DNA from: Hirundichthys speculiger
Taxonomy: Eukaryota > Chordata > Actinopteri > Beloniformes > Exocoetidae
DNA: 64,000 bases
Assembly (NCBI GenBank): GCA_018398805.1
Contig: JAGFBZ010000684.1
Coordinates: 186,001-250,000 of the forward strand
Direction: 5' to 3'
The notes under the pieces were generated by a model. That model saw only the letters and a list, made by a program, of their open reading frames with translations. It was not told the origin of the DNA and made no database searches. This document shows positions 10,769 to 24,032 of this stretch, in pieces. The position numbers and the translations under genes were made by a program. How positions within the stretch are numbered: position 1 is the stretch's first letter; each line of letters opens with the position of its first letter.

Positions 10769-13700
10769 GACATGTAATTGAGACGTTATCATTCATAAGG
10801 CAACTGTCTAATTTTGTCAGTGTTAACAGGAAATGATGGTACCCTGCAGTTATTTTCCTCATACAGGAATTGAAAAGATGCTCCATGCAGAGGTTTGATC
10901 TTACAACCACGTCGGCTGTTTGTGTGAATCTGCTGCTGTCGTCAGAACTCTGTCATTCATTTTAATATAAATATTTGTCGAATACAGGAATAATAAAGAG
11001 AGTAACATATTCTGTTTCAATAAAGAAGCTTCAATGAAGAAGCCTGAGTTTGTGCGTTTACGTGGGCGTTATTAAAAAAGATCCCTTAGAGGCTGATATG
11101 CATTGCTTTCTCAGGAACTCTTGACCACAGTCTGGTAGACTGTTGTAGCCTCACGTGCAGACAGCTTACATTAAACTTAATTTCATTACATCTGGTGAAG
11201 TTTTTTCCCATCTCTAACAACTGAATTAGGAAATGCCTCCCAGATTTCTTAAAGGCATGTGACTAAGTCCAGCGTCAGCATTCCTCGGCTGTGTCGGAGG
11301 GTCTCTGGAATGCGTGGCTCCTGGTGCCACTCCCTTTTAGAGCTTGTTCTGGATTCCTCCGGCCAGCCTCCTCTGAGGAACTGCATGTACAGCACGCCGC
11401 CCAGCATCCGACAGTGCCAGCACCTCTGCCAAGTACCACAGCAAGGATCGAGCAGTGTTTATCGAAAGCGGGCCTGAACTCTCTTTGAACTTTGAATGTT
11501 GCCGTTAGGAGAGCGCAGCAGTGGAAATATTATCAGCGGGGACTGTGGCGCAGGCCGAGGGTCCACGAAGCCAGACGATTTGATTGTTAATCTCTAAGTA
11601 AAACTTGACTCCCCTTCAAGTATGCTCGCCTTGGCAAGAACATGGCAAAGAAGAAGCTCGAGCTGGACCGCAATCTACGTCTGGAGTTTGTTCTGGCCAG
11701 TGAGATGACTTTTTGGTTTCAGTTATTTGCCGGAATCAACTCTTTAATAGTCCTTGAGCGAGAGGCCACACTTTGGATGCCTTGTCGCTTTAAAACTGCT
11801 CTTGATAAAAGCATCAGAGACACCGGGAGGCCGTGTTAGAGCCTCGGTGAGCTCAAGCAGAGGAGAGTAACTTAAGAAACTCCACTGAGGGAGAAAAAGC
11901 ACACAAACACCTGACAGGCATTCAAAACTAGAGTGACCACTTGTTATGTAACAAGAAACCAGAGAAGACGGGAACATGCAGTTATTTGATTTTCTTTTTT
12001 TTCTCTTTCTCGTGTGTGTATGTGGTGGACAGGTGCACGATTGAGACAGAAGCCACATTCCAGTCCATTTAATAACTCACCTCGTGTTTCCTGTATGACT
12101 TAGCTCCATGTGAGCTGCCGGCCTTGTGCATCTTTATCAGCGGTCGACAACAAGCCCTGCTGCAGTTGCAGCCACCGTGTTGTTTTAAAGCTAAAGTCCC
12201 GCGGGTTTCCATTTGCACACACAGCAACAAGCACCGAGTGTGCTGCTGACACAGACAGCCGCTAAAAGGCTGAGCCACTCGACCAGCCAGTATCCCAGAA
12301 GGATTTTTTTAAAAGTATGCATGGGCCGAGCGGGAAGACAAATGTGCTGTGGAACAAGCGCGAGGATACTCGGCTGCACCGAACTTTCAAAAGTTCCTGC
12401 AAACAGGAGCACATTTGAGGCGTTTCGCTGTCATGTTTATAGTGGAGTTTATGCTTAGATCTTCTACTAAACATGCTGGAAATCTGGGATTAACCTTGTA
12501 ATCCTGTTTTAAAATGACCTCCTGCCATTAAAAAAGAAAAAATATACACAAATAACCGCTAATCTAGAGTTTCAGGGTTATGGTTTACGTCTTTCTCGCT
12601 TGATGACGAGACCGAATTCGCCGAGCTTGAAATGTCTGAAATGCTGCCGAGGCATGCAGTCGCACTTACCGGGAAGCGCAAGGCCTTGTGGGATATCTAA
12701 AAATACGGGAGAGGACCAAAATGTTTTAAGGGTCGTCAGGGTGGTGCTGGGTTTCCTGTAAGGTGAAGGGGACGCATGTTCCACTCAGGAAAGAAAAAAA
12801 AAAACAACAACAGCAAAACTTGAATTTGATTGGGTATCTTGGCATAAATTCACTTCAGTTCAAAACCAAGGACGCACACACAAGTTTGTTGGGCATTTTT
12901 AATTGGATGGGATCATAATGCCTGAATAAATGTCTGATCTTCTTCAAAGAGCTTATTTTAACATTTAAAAAAAAAAAAATCATTGTCAAGCAACATGCAT
13001 TCATTATTAGAACAGAAAAAACTGTAGAAACCACCTCGTGTGAGGACACACGCAGCCGCGCTAGTAATTAGCCACTATGGAGACCTGAGCTTTCAAAACG
13101 CTGTTCCTGTTTACTTGCAAAAGCCTTTGAGACCAATTAGAGCTCTGCTCTGCAGTCCGGCCTCAGGGGGCTCATCGATATTACTCACTGCTCAATATAC
13201 GTTAACCTCCTCTCTTTGGTTAACAATCACCGAAGAATTATTAACTCAGAGCCGCAAACATGACTGGTAGCTAAATTAGCCGTAGCGCCAACACTGTCAG
13301 GAGAGAAGCAAATGCTCTTTTCTCATCTGAAATGCCTGGACAGAAAAAAAAAAAAGAAGAAGAAGCGAGTTTTTAATTTGGAAAATAATGTGAAGGTAAC
13401 CTATCCCGGTAATCGGTGTTGAGGGAAGAGCTGTGAGGAATAAGCGCTGAAGACATGAAATGCCTTTCCTGTGAGCTGCAGCTACTGTGGATACGGCAGA
13501 CAGCAGTGAAATATATCAGTCACCCCCCCGACTGAGCTCCAGTACTGATGCTCAACGGCATTATATAAATAAATAAATCAATGCTTCTCTGCATTAACAC
13601 AATATTTAAACTCCTACTTTTGGAATAAAAGAGTCAAACAAATGAATAAAAAATAATAAAATAAAGGCACAAAGAGCCATCTCTCCCGTCTCATGTGCTT

Positions 13701-14046
13701 TCATGGTGAGTTACGGAAAGAACCCCTACTGGTACGTCATGCTGCTTTCGGGGAAGCACAGAGGCATCATGACAGCACACACAATCGTCCCAGTGAACAT
13801 GGAAGAGACCTTAATAGATAGTTTTATTCTGTTTTGCTCTTATCTGTCTGTTTTTAAACTGTAGGGTCTTGTTCTGAAATGTCAACTTGGGCTGGAACAA
13901 ATCAAAAAGGCATTAGAGTCGAGAAGAGCTAATATTTTCCGGTAGAGGGTAAAATGTCTCCGTTTCAACAGCGGGTGTGTTCTTCATGTTCTGTTGAGAG
14001 TATAATATGGGGTTTATTCACATTTTACGCAAAACATAAATTAATG
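10769..14046. other. Intergenic DNA, no recognised feature
   Basis: No convincing exon or transposon was found. Short homopolymers occur (A runs near 12790, 12970 and 13345). Several open frames of 60-110 codons (for example at 11642 and 12213) have no splice context or family resemblance I can name. Confidence 0.45.
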
Positions 14047-14465
14047 TAAACGTACATAAAAAAATCCATAAAAAAACCACCCAGCTTGTTATCAGCAGAA
14101 GTTCAGATGCCTGCATCTCTGATGGTATCAGGTTGCATTAGTCTCTATGGTGTGGGAAGCTGGAACATCTGGAGAGGCTCCATCAGTGAATGAAGACTAC
14201 ATGGAGGTTTTAGAGCAACATCTGCTCCCATCCAGGCGACGTCTCTTTCAGGGAAGGTCCTGCATATTTCAGCAAGACAAAGCTGAACCACATACTGCAT
14301 CCATCACAACAGCATGACTTCACAGGAGAAGAGTCCAGGTGCTGAACTGACCTGCCTGCAGTCCAGATGTTTCACTAGCAGAAAACATCTGGTGCATCAT
14401 AAGATTAAAAATCCAGCAAAGAAGACTCAGGGCTGTTGAACAGCTAACCCAAGCACAAAAAGTAA
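14047..14465 (+). pseudogene. Tc1-like transposase relic, C-terminal catalytic part
   Basis: Tc1-type transposases cut and paste DNA with a DD34E triad. On the plus strand, with in-frame stops, one can read CIFQQDKAEPHTASITTA at about 14264-14317 (the family's second Asp in QQDxxxPHTA), then PACSPDVSLAENIW at about 14358-14395 (the SPDxxxxEN motif with the catalytic Glu). Stops and a changed helix region show that it is dead. No terminal repeats could be paired. Confidence 0.75.
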
Positions 14466-14529
14466 GGAAATTTGTGTTTGGTAGATTATTTCTTTGTTGT
14501 AACAGTGCTTCTTGGCAAAGAAATCTTAT

Positions 14530-15060
14530 ACCTTTTAAATGGTGCCACGTTTGTCAGTAACATGGTGACTGCTGCACTGACAGAGTAACATCTTTTGGTG
14601 GAGGTACTGTGATGGTGTGGGGTGGCATCTCCCTCTCTGGTAAAAATGAGGCTCGTCATCATTGGAGGCAGATCACTCTCACACATTCACATTCATGCAA
14701 AAATATGGCACGAACCGTTCATATATGTGCAGACAGTTGTTAAAAAAATATGATCGGAGGCAATCTCAGTGCAGAGAAATATCAAAATGAAATTCTGCAA
14801 CCAGCGGCAACCCCTTATCTCCACAGTCTGGGATCAAACTGTCCTGTGAGATAAAAGCACTCGTGCCTACAGAGCAGGTTTCATCAGAGACTCCCTCCAG
14901 AATTAGGGAGTGAAGAGGATAAATGCTCTGCCAGCAGTCCTGACCTCAACCCCACTGGACACCTGTGAAACCAGCTTGGGCGTCCTGTTTGACCCAGAGT
15001 GACCAACACAACCACACTGGCTGACTTGCAAGATGAGGAGGTGTTGTAGCTGACTGTTGT
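14530..15060 (+). pseudogene. Second, different Tc1-like transposase relic
   Basis: Two blocks are readable on the plus strand. At about 14595-14650 GTVMVWGGISLSGK matches the MVWGGI region of Tc1 transposases. At about 14768-15045 come AEKYQNEIL, then SSPDLNPTGHL, LGRPV and VTNTTTLADLQ. These match the family's C-terminal part (SPDLNPIEHLWDQLGR and VTNTTTLADL). The catalytic Glu position and reading frame are damaged and stops interrupt. It differs in wording from the relic just upstream, so two separate Tc1 families are represented side by side. Confidence 0.75.
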
Positions 15061-15075
15061 AGCTGACTGTTGTAG

Positions 15076-16258
15076 CCATAGACATATATAGAGATAGACG
15101 CCGCATCGAACGCTACTCCCTACTGGCGCTGATGAGATTTGGGGCCGCCATCTTGGACCGGTCACCCGCTCCGATCAGTGTTATTTGTTTGGCAGGTGTG
15201 CCGTCAATGTATCTAATCATACCTCACGAAACGAACTGATTTTCACGCGTTTTTTTTTTCTTTTGCTGCAAAGGTCATAAATGTAGCTTTGATACATGAC
15301 ACATGGTTTGGCGTATTTTAATATTGATAGTGAGCTTAGTAATATAATTAATATCTCCCTTCCTGTTATAGGCTAGTAGCCTTTTAAGTATGGTCTTTTA
15401 AGAGGGTCTAAAGACTTAGGCTACAACATGGACTTAGTTCATTTAGCACTTTTAATGCCTTATGGTTTGTATAGTTTTATTCCATTTTCAATAGGGTTTT
15501 TATTAATTTGACATTGCTGTTCATTAGCCTACTGCTATTCTCCTTAATGTAGGCTAGTCTTATCATGCTGTTATATTTTGCTTGAATTGACAGTTTATGA
15601 TTGCTGTTTTCCCTATTTTTTTTTTATTGTTTATTTCATTATGCTATTGACTGAATTGACATTCATTTTTGCTATTCTCCTTATTAGCTATAATCTGACC
15701 AACATCTCAATCTGTCCCCTGTTACATTTAAGTAGGCTATTATATTGTTTTGCATAGATCTATACGGTACAATTTAATCCATTAATAATTAAATACAAAA
15801 TAAAACAATAGTAAATTGTATAAATGGTGGCCAAATGCTGGATTAAAACATTTTTAACAGTCATTGATCAATTTACAATGTAGTTTAGATTTAGAAACGG
15901 CTAGTCTAAAACTTTCATTTAGACCAGTGGTAGACCGATTTTAGCCCAGACGTCTAGGGTCCGTTAGACGTTTAATAGACATTTATTAGACGTCTTTTAG
16001 ACCGAAAAATATGTTACATCTTACTTGTGAAAAGTAATCCCCTGAGCCCTGCTTCTGATGGTCCGCCGATTGGAGCAGGAATATCCCACACTATGCAGGA
16101 ATGTCCCACATTCAGGCATGTTCTTTCACTTGTGCTGCGACTCGACGTACGGTAATACTACTACGGTTATAATCCCAGAGAATGACCGGTCCAAGATGGC
16201 GGCTGCATTTCTCGTTCCAAACAGCCAATGCGGCGTCTATCTCTATATATGTCTATGG
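15076..16258. mobile_element. Unclassified element with long terminal inverted repeats carrying a YY1-like motif
   Basis: The first 31 bases from 15076 (start CCATAGACATATATAG) are repeated exactly, inverted, at the right end (…CTATATATGTCTATGG at 16258). About 30 bp further in, a second paired block of about 21 bp contains GCCGCCATCTTGGACCGG on the left and its complement on the right. TTGTAG borders both ends and may be a 6-bp duplication, although the left flank is itself a short tandem repeat. The 1-kb interior is AT-rich and without a protein. The superfamily is not recognised. Confidence 0.72.
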
Positions 16259-19200
16259 TTGTAGCTGTGTATGGTTCTTCCACACACTAGGCTCCTGTTT
16301 GTTAAATGAATAAGTTTAAGTTGTCAAATTGCCAATGTGTTTTGTTCTTTCAGACCTCAGTCATCCAATGCACCAAAGAAGAGTCAACAGCAAATAAAAA
16401 AAAAAAAAGAAGAGAGAAGATTTGACAAATCTGTCATGGGTGTAACCCACAAACTCAGCCCTGCTGCTCATCCCACAAATGCATCAATCTGTCTATAGTC
16501 TATATTTAACAGTTGATCTAAAAGTCACCTAAAAGTCCCGTAAGCCTAATAACTCTTGATAAACCCTACGAGTGCTGTGAATTCAAAACAAAGCATACAA
16601 ACCAGAAACTTTCCCCATTATGGGATTGTAATCCTTTGTTAAATATAGCATTAGTTGAGTTTTTTTTTTTCAAAGGTGGTCCCTTCCATCGCCCACGGCA
16701 GCGCTGAAGCGTGCCTAATCTCTTGCGTAACAACAGGGCATTCCCGTCTGTGTGGTTCCACATCGGTTGTAATTCAACAGCAACACAACAAACAGTTTTT
16801 CGCAGAAGGCACGTAAAACTTTACTTTGCTCTGTAACCTGATTCTGGGAAAAACTACTTTGTGCATTTTTTTTTTTTTTTTTCCCCCAGTAGCTGATTAA
16901 GGAGTGTTTTCAGATAAGGAGACGTAACCTTTACTGAGAATCTCATACCCTAAAAAAGAGCATCCCAGTATTTACTTGAGAACCAAAAATCCCCTGTTTG
17001 TTTGTGTTTGTTTGTTTGGTGAGGAAAACATGTGTCCTCACGTTACCTTTTACTGGTACAAGCTGCTCCATTTGATCTATTTGCATTTCCCATGAAACTG
17101 CACGCATCCAGATTTGTGCGTGCCATCACAAACACGCACACAAACTGGGGCATTTATTATTACCCGAGCTGAGAAAGGGAGTAGATGGAGTTTACGTTAG
17201 AGTTTGGTGGGTCTGCAGCTAACGCTAAATTTGCTGTATCAGAATATGCTTTCGGAGTTGATAATCACTCCGTGATGAATCAGATTTGACATGTCGCTGT
17301 TTATTTAACATTCGTTTTAATGTGAAAGGGGTGGTGGATCCATGGAGGACTGTATGTATTGATTGAATAGTCAGAATCCAGTGCTAAAAATACCCTGGTT
17401 CCAAAAACCACAGCACATTTCACATTTTACTGAAATGAGCAATCAAAGTCACCAGTGACTCTACACACTGATTAAACCAGGAGATGACTTGCCATCGTTA
17501 GAGCTGGTGAAACTGCAGACATGGCACCACCTTGCAGAAAAAGGACTTGGGGGGGGTTTGTCATCTGAGCCGTGTTTATCCACTGGGTTCAGCAGATCTC
17601 TGGCTGTTTATTGGGGCAGTGACAAGGTGAGAAGTCAGGACAATGTCAGTGGTTCCCTGTGGGACATTTACTGTGTGCACCGTCAGGCTGCAGGGGTGGC
17701 AGAGTCTTGGTAATTGACCTTAGAATTAAAAAAAGGCCCTTTAACAACTGGGTGGCTGTTGGATTTGAGATCAAAACCCTTTCAATGTCAGAAAAATCCA
17801 TATTGATACTTAACAAAATTTAAAAAAAGATCTCTTAAGACAAGTTACATGTGGCCTCTTCTCTGCAGAAGTCACTCATAGCGCGCATCAGAGTCAATGA
17901 TGTGTCAGTGTAATGATGTAGCCGTTTTATCCTTTTGGCCCGAAGCAATGCAACAATGCTGATGGGGCGCGAATCGCCAGATTGAGCAACTGTATCGCAA
18001 GCTGTCCTCCAAGGTCAGAAAGAGAAAAGTTGGTGTTTGTGGAGCTCATGGACGACCTGATCTCTTTGAGTTGTCTAATCCATAATTCATATGTGGTGCT
18101 GGATATTCAGTGGCAGCACTTCAAAGCGAGGAGGCCCTCAGCCACAATAGAATTGTCCAATGTCATAATGTGAGTGTGCTTTTTATAGCTCAGAGCGCTA
18201 CAGACAGTGCTAATCTGCTCCAAAAACATATATCCACTATGCATATAAATGAAATGCAACATCAGCCCTTCAGAGTACCGAGAGCTTTGTTTGTTTGTTT
18301 ATTCAGTTTCCTCCAGAAAAACCACCAGGAAACGTTTTCTGAAAGGACGCATGTTGCGCCGCCGCACCACGAGGAATGAAGGAATAAATTACGAGATAAG
18401 GTTAGGTGTGTACTCAATATTGTTAGAGCTTCATGTCACTCAAAGGGGATTATTACTACCCTCTTGAACTGTTTTATGTTTTAAGAGGAAGCGCGATGTC
18501 CCCCAAGGAAACGAGAGCAGAGGGAAATCGCAGTGTCTCGTCAATGGGCCCTTTCAAGTACTTCCTGGGGAAAGTCTGGACCGCGCTGATACATTGTGAC
18601 CCCTCACTGCACACTCCATCATCGCAGGCAGTTTCCTCGCTGCTAGTGAGTGACTTATACTTTGGAAATCAAAGACTATTTCTTTTGTTCCAATCTTGTC
18701 GGACGTGCCTGCGTGGTTCAAATAATTTCCACATCATGCACCTGATTATCAGGCCGTCTAATTATAGGGCTGCAGTGAAAGAAAGCGTTTTGGAGAAGAT
18801 AACACAACGCTCTGATTAAGTAATTTTCCACTTGCAGCGTATAGCCTGAATTATGTAAATGCAGAAAAGCACTAAAAAAAATGTACTTGAATGTGTATTT
18901 TAAGAAACCACCAACTCAAAACTTTGCTCTGGGCTGTCCAACTCTGAAAATGAGTGACTCTGTGACATCACAGACTCAGATCAGAGTAGAAATATCCAGC
19001 TGTTTCACATCATTTTGCATTTGCTGCACCCCTGATGTATGGGATTCAGCAAAACACTAAGTTCAAAAGGGCATTTCCCATGTAAGAGGGCAGCAGAGTT
19101 GAGTCTGGGGGGGCTGACTTCCCACCTTAAATCTAGTTGTTATGAACAGAACTGCAAAGACAGGGTCGATGATAAAAGCATGTCACAGACATCTCATTAA

Positions 19201-19260
19201 TCCCATATCTCCTTTAAAGATAGCACTGAGAATCAGTCATGTTAGCTCAGTTCATCATTC
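16259..19260. other. Intergenic DNA, no recognised feature
   Basis: Nothing was recognised beyond short homopolymers (A run near 16397, T runs near 16665 and 16868). Open frames such as those at 18110-18819 lack splice signals and similarity. Confidence 0.45.
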
Positions 19261-19268
19261 TTATAAAT

Positions 19269-19917
19269 CACTGGTTTTCAAACTTTTAATACTGCGTACC
19301 ACCTGAGAAACTGACCAGTTTTAAAACATAGCCAGATACAGTAATGGAAAAAATTATTAGACCACCATTTTTTCTTCATTTCTTGTTCATTTTAATACCT
19401 GGTACCACTAAATCTGTCATCATGTGACTAAAACAGACAGAACAGAAAACACTGAATGCATAAAAGCAGTGTTTTTGGCAGTACAACGCCATAGCTATTG
19501 ATGTAAAAACTTAAGTGATTTAGGTTATAATCAAGAAAACCATGGAAAATGGTAAGATATCAGCTCTTAAATAAAACTCTTATGAGCAATCTTTGTGGTT
19601 ATCGTTATGTTTGTCCAAACAAATGTACCTTTAGTTGTACCAGGCATTAAAATGAACAAGAAACTGAAGAAAACAAGGGTGGTCTAATAATTTTTTCCAT
19701 GACTGTATGCCTTCTTAATTAGTTTTAAACACACAGGAGAGATGTTTATTCCATATTGTGGTTATTTATTGTTACCTGAATTTCGTTTGAAACGTTGTAT
19801 TTAAAAATGCATTGTATGTTTCCGATTTAAAAAAATAAAAAAAGTGAAAATGTGGAAAGTCCATGATGTTCCCCGGCGTACCACCAGAGAGCGCGTACCA
19901 CAGTTTGCGCACCACTG
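19269..19917. mobile_element. hAT MITE interrupted by a mariner-type MITE
   Basis: Ends read CACTGGTTTTCAAAC on the left and CAGTGGTGCGCAAAC on the other strand at the right. The element contains GTACCACC and GCGTACCACCAGAGAGCG. The copy at 61850-62118 belongs to the same family. Without the nested insertion it is about 280 bp and codes for nothing. Confidence 0.85.
19339..19705. mobile_element. Nested mariner/Tc1-type MITE
   Basis: Ends are CAGTAATGGAAAAAATTATT and, inverted, CAGTCATGGAAAAAATTATT, each bordered by TA (19337-19338 and 19706-19707). A subterminal inverted block with TTCTTGTTCATTTTAAT also pairs. The same family is present at 60448-60679. It sits inside the hAT MITE and is therefore younger than it. 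Confidence 0.87.
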
Positions 19918-19925
19918 TTATAAAT

Positions 19926-20470
19926 GATCACGGTCGCCCACATTGAAGCTTAAGTTAACCTCGGATGCTTTGATAAATTCTGAACAACTAGTGCCACGTC
20001 TTTGATCCGGCAGCGCGCCAGGCTGCTCGTGACAATGCAGTCAAGTGTTCTAAATAAAAACAAAAATCAAAATGAGGTCATCTTGAGCCGTGACACATGA
20101 TACGCTTTTATTCTCTTGCTTTTAAAAAGGGGGAGAAACACTTTAATTGTGCACTCCTTTCATTTGCTTTCTTTATGTAACAGGATCAGGCAGATGGTGT
20201 TTGGGTAACATGAGCCTTGCATGACTTTTTCTCCACTCCCATAATCATCAGTGTCAGAACTGTCACCACATTGTTGGAGTGTTGGACTAACACCCCCCCA
20301 AAAAACATGTTTGAACATAGCATGCATGCAGATTTCTGTATGATATTCTTCTTTATTTAAAAAAAAAAATCAATAAAATGCTAATATATGTTCAATACTT
20401 GAAAGTAGCTGCATGTGATGGAGCTTTGCAGTTGAGTAAAGTAGAGTAAAGTAGTGGGGCTGCAAACTGC
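19926..20470. other. DNA upstream of the usp53 promoter
   Basis: No element or exon is recognised. The base composition shifts from AT-rich to GC-rich at about 20470. Confidence 0.4.
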
Positions 20471-20700
20471 AAATCCCGGCACAATAAAGGCAACATTAAC
20501 GAGCCTGCCAGGGAGCAGAGTTGGCGCTCTGCAAATATGCGCCCGTAGCTGTGGCAGCGGTGCACAGAAGCACGGCAGACTGCAGCGCGTGCAGCGCTGA
20601 AGAGGCGGGGTTTGACATCTCAGCTCCGAAAACATCTCTAATCCAGTATTTCAGGTGCCGAAGTCGACCGAGCGACCATTGCTCACCGCCGCCGCGGACA
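20471..20700 (+). promoter_or_regulatory. usp53: GC-rich, TATA-less promoter region of usp53
   Basis: CpG density rises sharply from about 20480 and stays high to about 20760, against an AT-rich background, and it directly precedes the first usp53 splice donor. I see no TATA box. A CCGCCGCCGCGG block lies at about 20688-20699. A CpG-island-type promoter is typical for a broadly expressed gene; the start site itself is not visible. Confidence 0.6.
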
Positions 20701-21000
20701 CACGGAGCCGCTTCCAGCCGCGCAGGAGGGACTGGCGTTCACGGGCTGGAAATTACGCGTGAGGGGAGAGGAAAAGAAGAAAGAAAAAAAAAGTCATACG
20801 GGACTCAGAAAGTGTGAAGTTTCAACACGGTTGGTGGAGTAGTTTTGTCTTTTTCTAGCGTCTCTCACTTGAAATAGAGTTTCACCAGAGACTCCTCCGC
20901 TTCTCGGCTCTACTTTTCTCAAAAAAAAGCCACAAAACTCCGTCTCTGTCCACATTAAAGGAGATTATCCGCTTCTTCTCCGGTTAATACCCCCGCAGAG
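20680..21000 (+). other. usp53: usp53 exon 1, non-coding (5' UTR), start approximate
   Basis: The 3' limit is a strong donor, CCGCAGAG|GTGAGTGA, at 21000/21001. The 5' limit is a guess within the GC-rich region. No start codon in frame with the protein is seen; translation begins in exon 2. Confidence 0.6.
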
Positions 21001-23924
21001 GTGAGTGACTGTTTTTTTTTTGTTTTTTTAAGTACAGGCAAGTTACTACTGAAAGTTTCCTCGCTGATGTGCTGTACGTGGGGCGGAAATGTGAGGCGTA
21101 CCTGCCTACCTGGAGCTCAGGTGAAACCAGGTAGGCCTAGCATTAGCTTCCGTTAGCACGAGAGACTCGTCAAGTTTCTACGGGAGACGTGGAAACGTTT
21201 AAAACATTCACGAGAGTTGTTTTGACGTCTCCGTCAAACTTAATGTTTGCTTGTTGTCCTGAACGTCTTCAGTTGTCGCGTGCGTTTTTTTTCTTTTAGC
21301 TAGGTGTGAGCGTTTGTCACTAAATATTGAGTCGACAGCACCTTTACTGTCCTGCTTATATTTTCACTGTCTTTCTAAATTGTTGGAATGTGTTAAATGA
21401 CACATAGATAGGCTTTTCGAGTCACAAAAAAACGACTTTCTTCTTTCGTCCTGTGTCGCACCATGATGAAGAGAGACGTTTCCTTTCATCTTTCGATGAA
21501 TATTCAAATTAGTGTCATTGCACTTTTTTTTTTTTAATATATATTTAGATAAAAGCTAGAAGTTTCAAATATTACATTCAGAACCTCAAGCAGAACTTTC
21601 ACACATTAATCTCACTCCGGTAAGGAGACTCCTGAGTTGCAGACCACGTTTACTTTACGCACGCTCATGATGACACCTTGAGATGAAGTCATCAGCCCTA
21701 CGGACTTCATCGTGCACCTTCACCTGTCATGTTGATGTGTTTGGGACATTTGCATTACAGGGAGGCATGCTGAAGAACCAGTTTTGACTTAAGCCCTCTG
21801 TCACCTCTTTTGTTTGCCATCACTATGCAAGTGCACCTGAGATGCGACCATTGCTCAATTACCTGGAAGGTGCTTGGCCTCCATCAGCTTTAAAAAGGAG
21901 AAACAAACAAAATAAAAAAAAAAGGGTCTCAACTGTGGATTAAAAAATGCAATTCAGGGTTTGCTGAAGAGGTGTCGTTGGCGATCACCTTACTGATATT
22001 TTATGTCAGGCTGCTGCCGGATTGAGGATGTAGAGGAAGCGATCCTAAAAGCAGAGGTGAGGATGTTATATTTCAATCAGGTCTTGTGCGGTGCACAATC
22101 CTGGAGCTGTGCCTTTTCCCTTCTGTTGAAAATAAGAACGCGACGTGGTGCGGGTGACCTGTTCAGTTTCACAAGAATGAACACGGTGACCATGTGTTGG
22201 AGAGCAGCAGGCCCTTTGCACAGGAAGCCCACACAGGAAATGATCGTTGCTTTGTAGCCCGAAACCTTGAATCATGTCTGCGGGGAATTATACAGTCAAG
22301 TTAAACTGTTATATTAGCGGTTTAGCATGCAGGATCAGTGGCTGCTTGCTTTGAAAAGGACTTTGTAAATATTCAGACTTGTGTTTTTGGCCAGCTCCTA
22401 ATTAAAATACACTGACATAAGAACTGAGGAAAGCTAGAAATAGGAAAAAAAAAAAACAAGACAAAACTTAATTCTTAAGTTGCACTTGAGGGCCGTGCCT
22501 CTTTAAAGTTTGCGTGACTACTCTGGAAACTTAAGAGCGAGTGTTACAAGCTGTTCAGGTTAAATTAAGACATAGAAGGTGTTTTTGCTTCTCACTTTGC
22601 ACCACAGATTAATAATAGAAATACTGTGGGCTTGCAGGCTCAAATTTGTAACCACTTACAAAATTGAATCTTTTACTTGACTCTTGTTTTTATTTCCCTC
22701 AAACATTTTGAATAACACTGCTCTTATCATTTTCGATAAGATCTCTCTCAAATTGTTTTACATAAAATCAAATTAAATCACTTGTTTCTTTGTTATTTTG
22801 GGAACTCTGATTTCATTTTACATTTAATGCTGTCACTATTTAAAGGTTATGTTTAGTTCAAGTACATAAAGTGTCTGTGGAGGCAGCGTAAGAATACGTG
22901 TGCAAAAGAAATACTGCTTTATTCACCCAAGTTAGTCAGGATAGGAAGCAGGACAAAATACGAGGGTAATAAGTTTCTTATTTATCGTTGCTTTCCCAAC
23001 TTAACACATGAGCAATATATTCTTGGTTTTGGCTGTGACACACATCAACACTGAGTCATTGTTGAGGCCTAACAGGGTGGATCGTCTCAGCTGCCTTGTG
23101 GTTGTGCTTGATGGAAATTTGTAATATGCTGATCTGAATTCAGGAATTAGGGAGGCTCATACGTGGTTTGTGGCAACTTATCGTGAATTATATCAGCATT
23201 AATAATTGATAAAGGCTTTGTTTTGCCCACAAGCAATGAGAAGAATTATGGAAGGGATTTAAAAAAAAAAATCTGTGAAAATCTCCACGATTTGATCCTC
23301 CTTAGCTAAATTTTCAAAACGAATGACTGTTTAAACACATCAAGTGCTTCTTCTGTCTTTGGTGTGTTCCCATGGTGTGATTGTATTCTTACATCATTAT
23401 TTTACACTCTGAATGCTCTGGCATCCTTGTGTTCTTACAATAAGGGAGGAAAAAGGCGGAGGGAAAATAAAAGTCCTGGGTTGGTCTCTTTGTTTGTGAA
23501 GGAAGACTGAGCTCCTGCAGCAGTGGACATGAGAGGAAACTATAAAATTACTATTGTAACCCACATGGAAATATATCTGTTTGGCAAAGCTTACACAATG
23601 CAGCAGAAATTATTGCTCTGTATTTAAAGCTCTAAGTAATTATCAGTAAAAATCAAACTTTTTTTTTAAATCAATGCCTCTTTTTTTAAATGCAATTTTT
23701 ATTCATTGCTCTGGCTGATTTAGTTTTGCCAGTTAAGTGTTCATTACTATTGGTTTTATGAGATAATATGTTAAGCTGGCAACTCTGGAAGATGATACCA
23801 ACATTTTGGTCGGATTATTTTCATTTTTACTTGGAGATTAAATTTGAAATGTGAAATGATTAAATCATTCTCCACACATATATAAAAAAAATTTCAGGAA
23901 AAATGTTTAGAATAAAAGCATTCA

Positions 23925-24032
23925 ACAGGGTGTACCCCTGCCTTTAGCCTGAAGAGAGCTGGGGTGGGCTCCAGCAGACCCCCGTCACCCTGCAGAGGAC
24001 TAAACGGGTGTGGATAACGGATGGATGGATAC
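23925..24032 (+). repeat. 3' tail of an L2-like retrotransposon
   Basis: The stretch reads GGTGTACCCCTGCCTTTAGC and continues through GGTGGGCTCCAGCAGACCCC and GTCACCCTGCAGAGGAC to an ATGGATGGATA tail. This wording is the widespread fish L2-type 3' end. A related piece in the opposite direction is at 59145-59220. Confidence 0.7.

Larger units (their letters stand above)
19261..19925. repeat. 8-bp target-site duplication TTATAAAT
   Basis: TTATAAAT lies at 19261-19268 and at 19918-19925, bordering the hAT element exactly. Confidence 0.88.

Noticed and set aside
11642..11839. Open frame starting MAKKKLELDRNLRL, looking protein-like
   Set aside because: No splice signals, no family I can name, and ordinary intergenic context; length is within chance.
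18110..18819. Overlapping open frames of 70-128 codons
   Set aside because: No similarity, no splice or promoter context; several frames are open at once, as expected by chance.
20521..20817. 98-codon frame over the usp53 promoter and exon 1
   Set aside because: It lies in GC-rich promoter/5' UTR sequence where long frames arise by composition; it does not continue into the usp53 frame.
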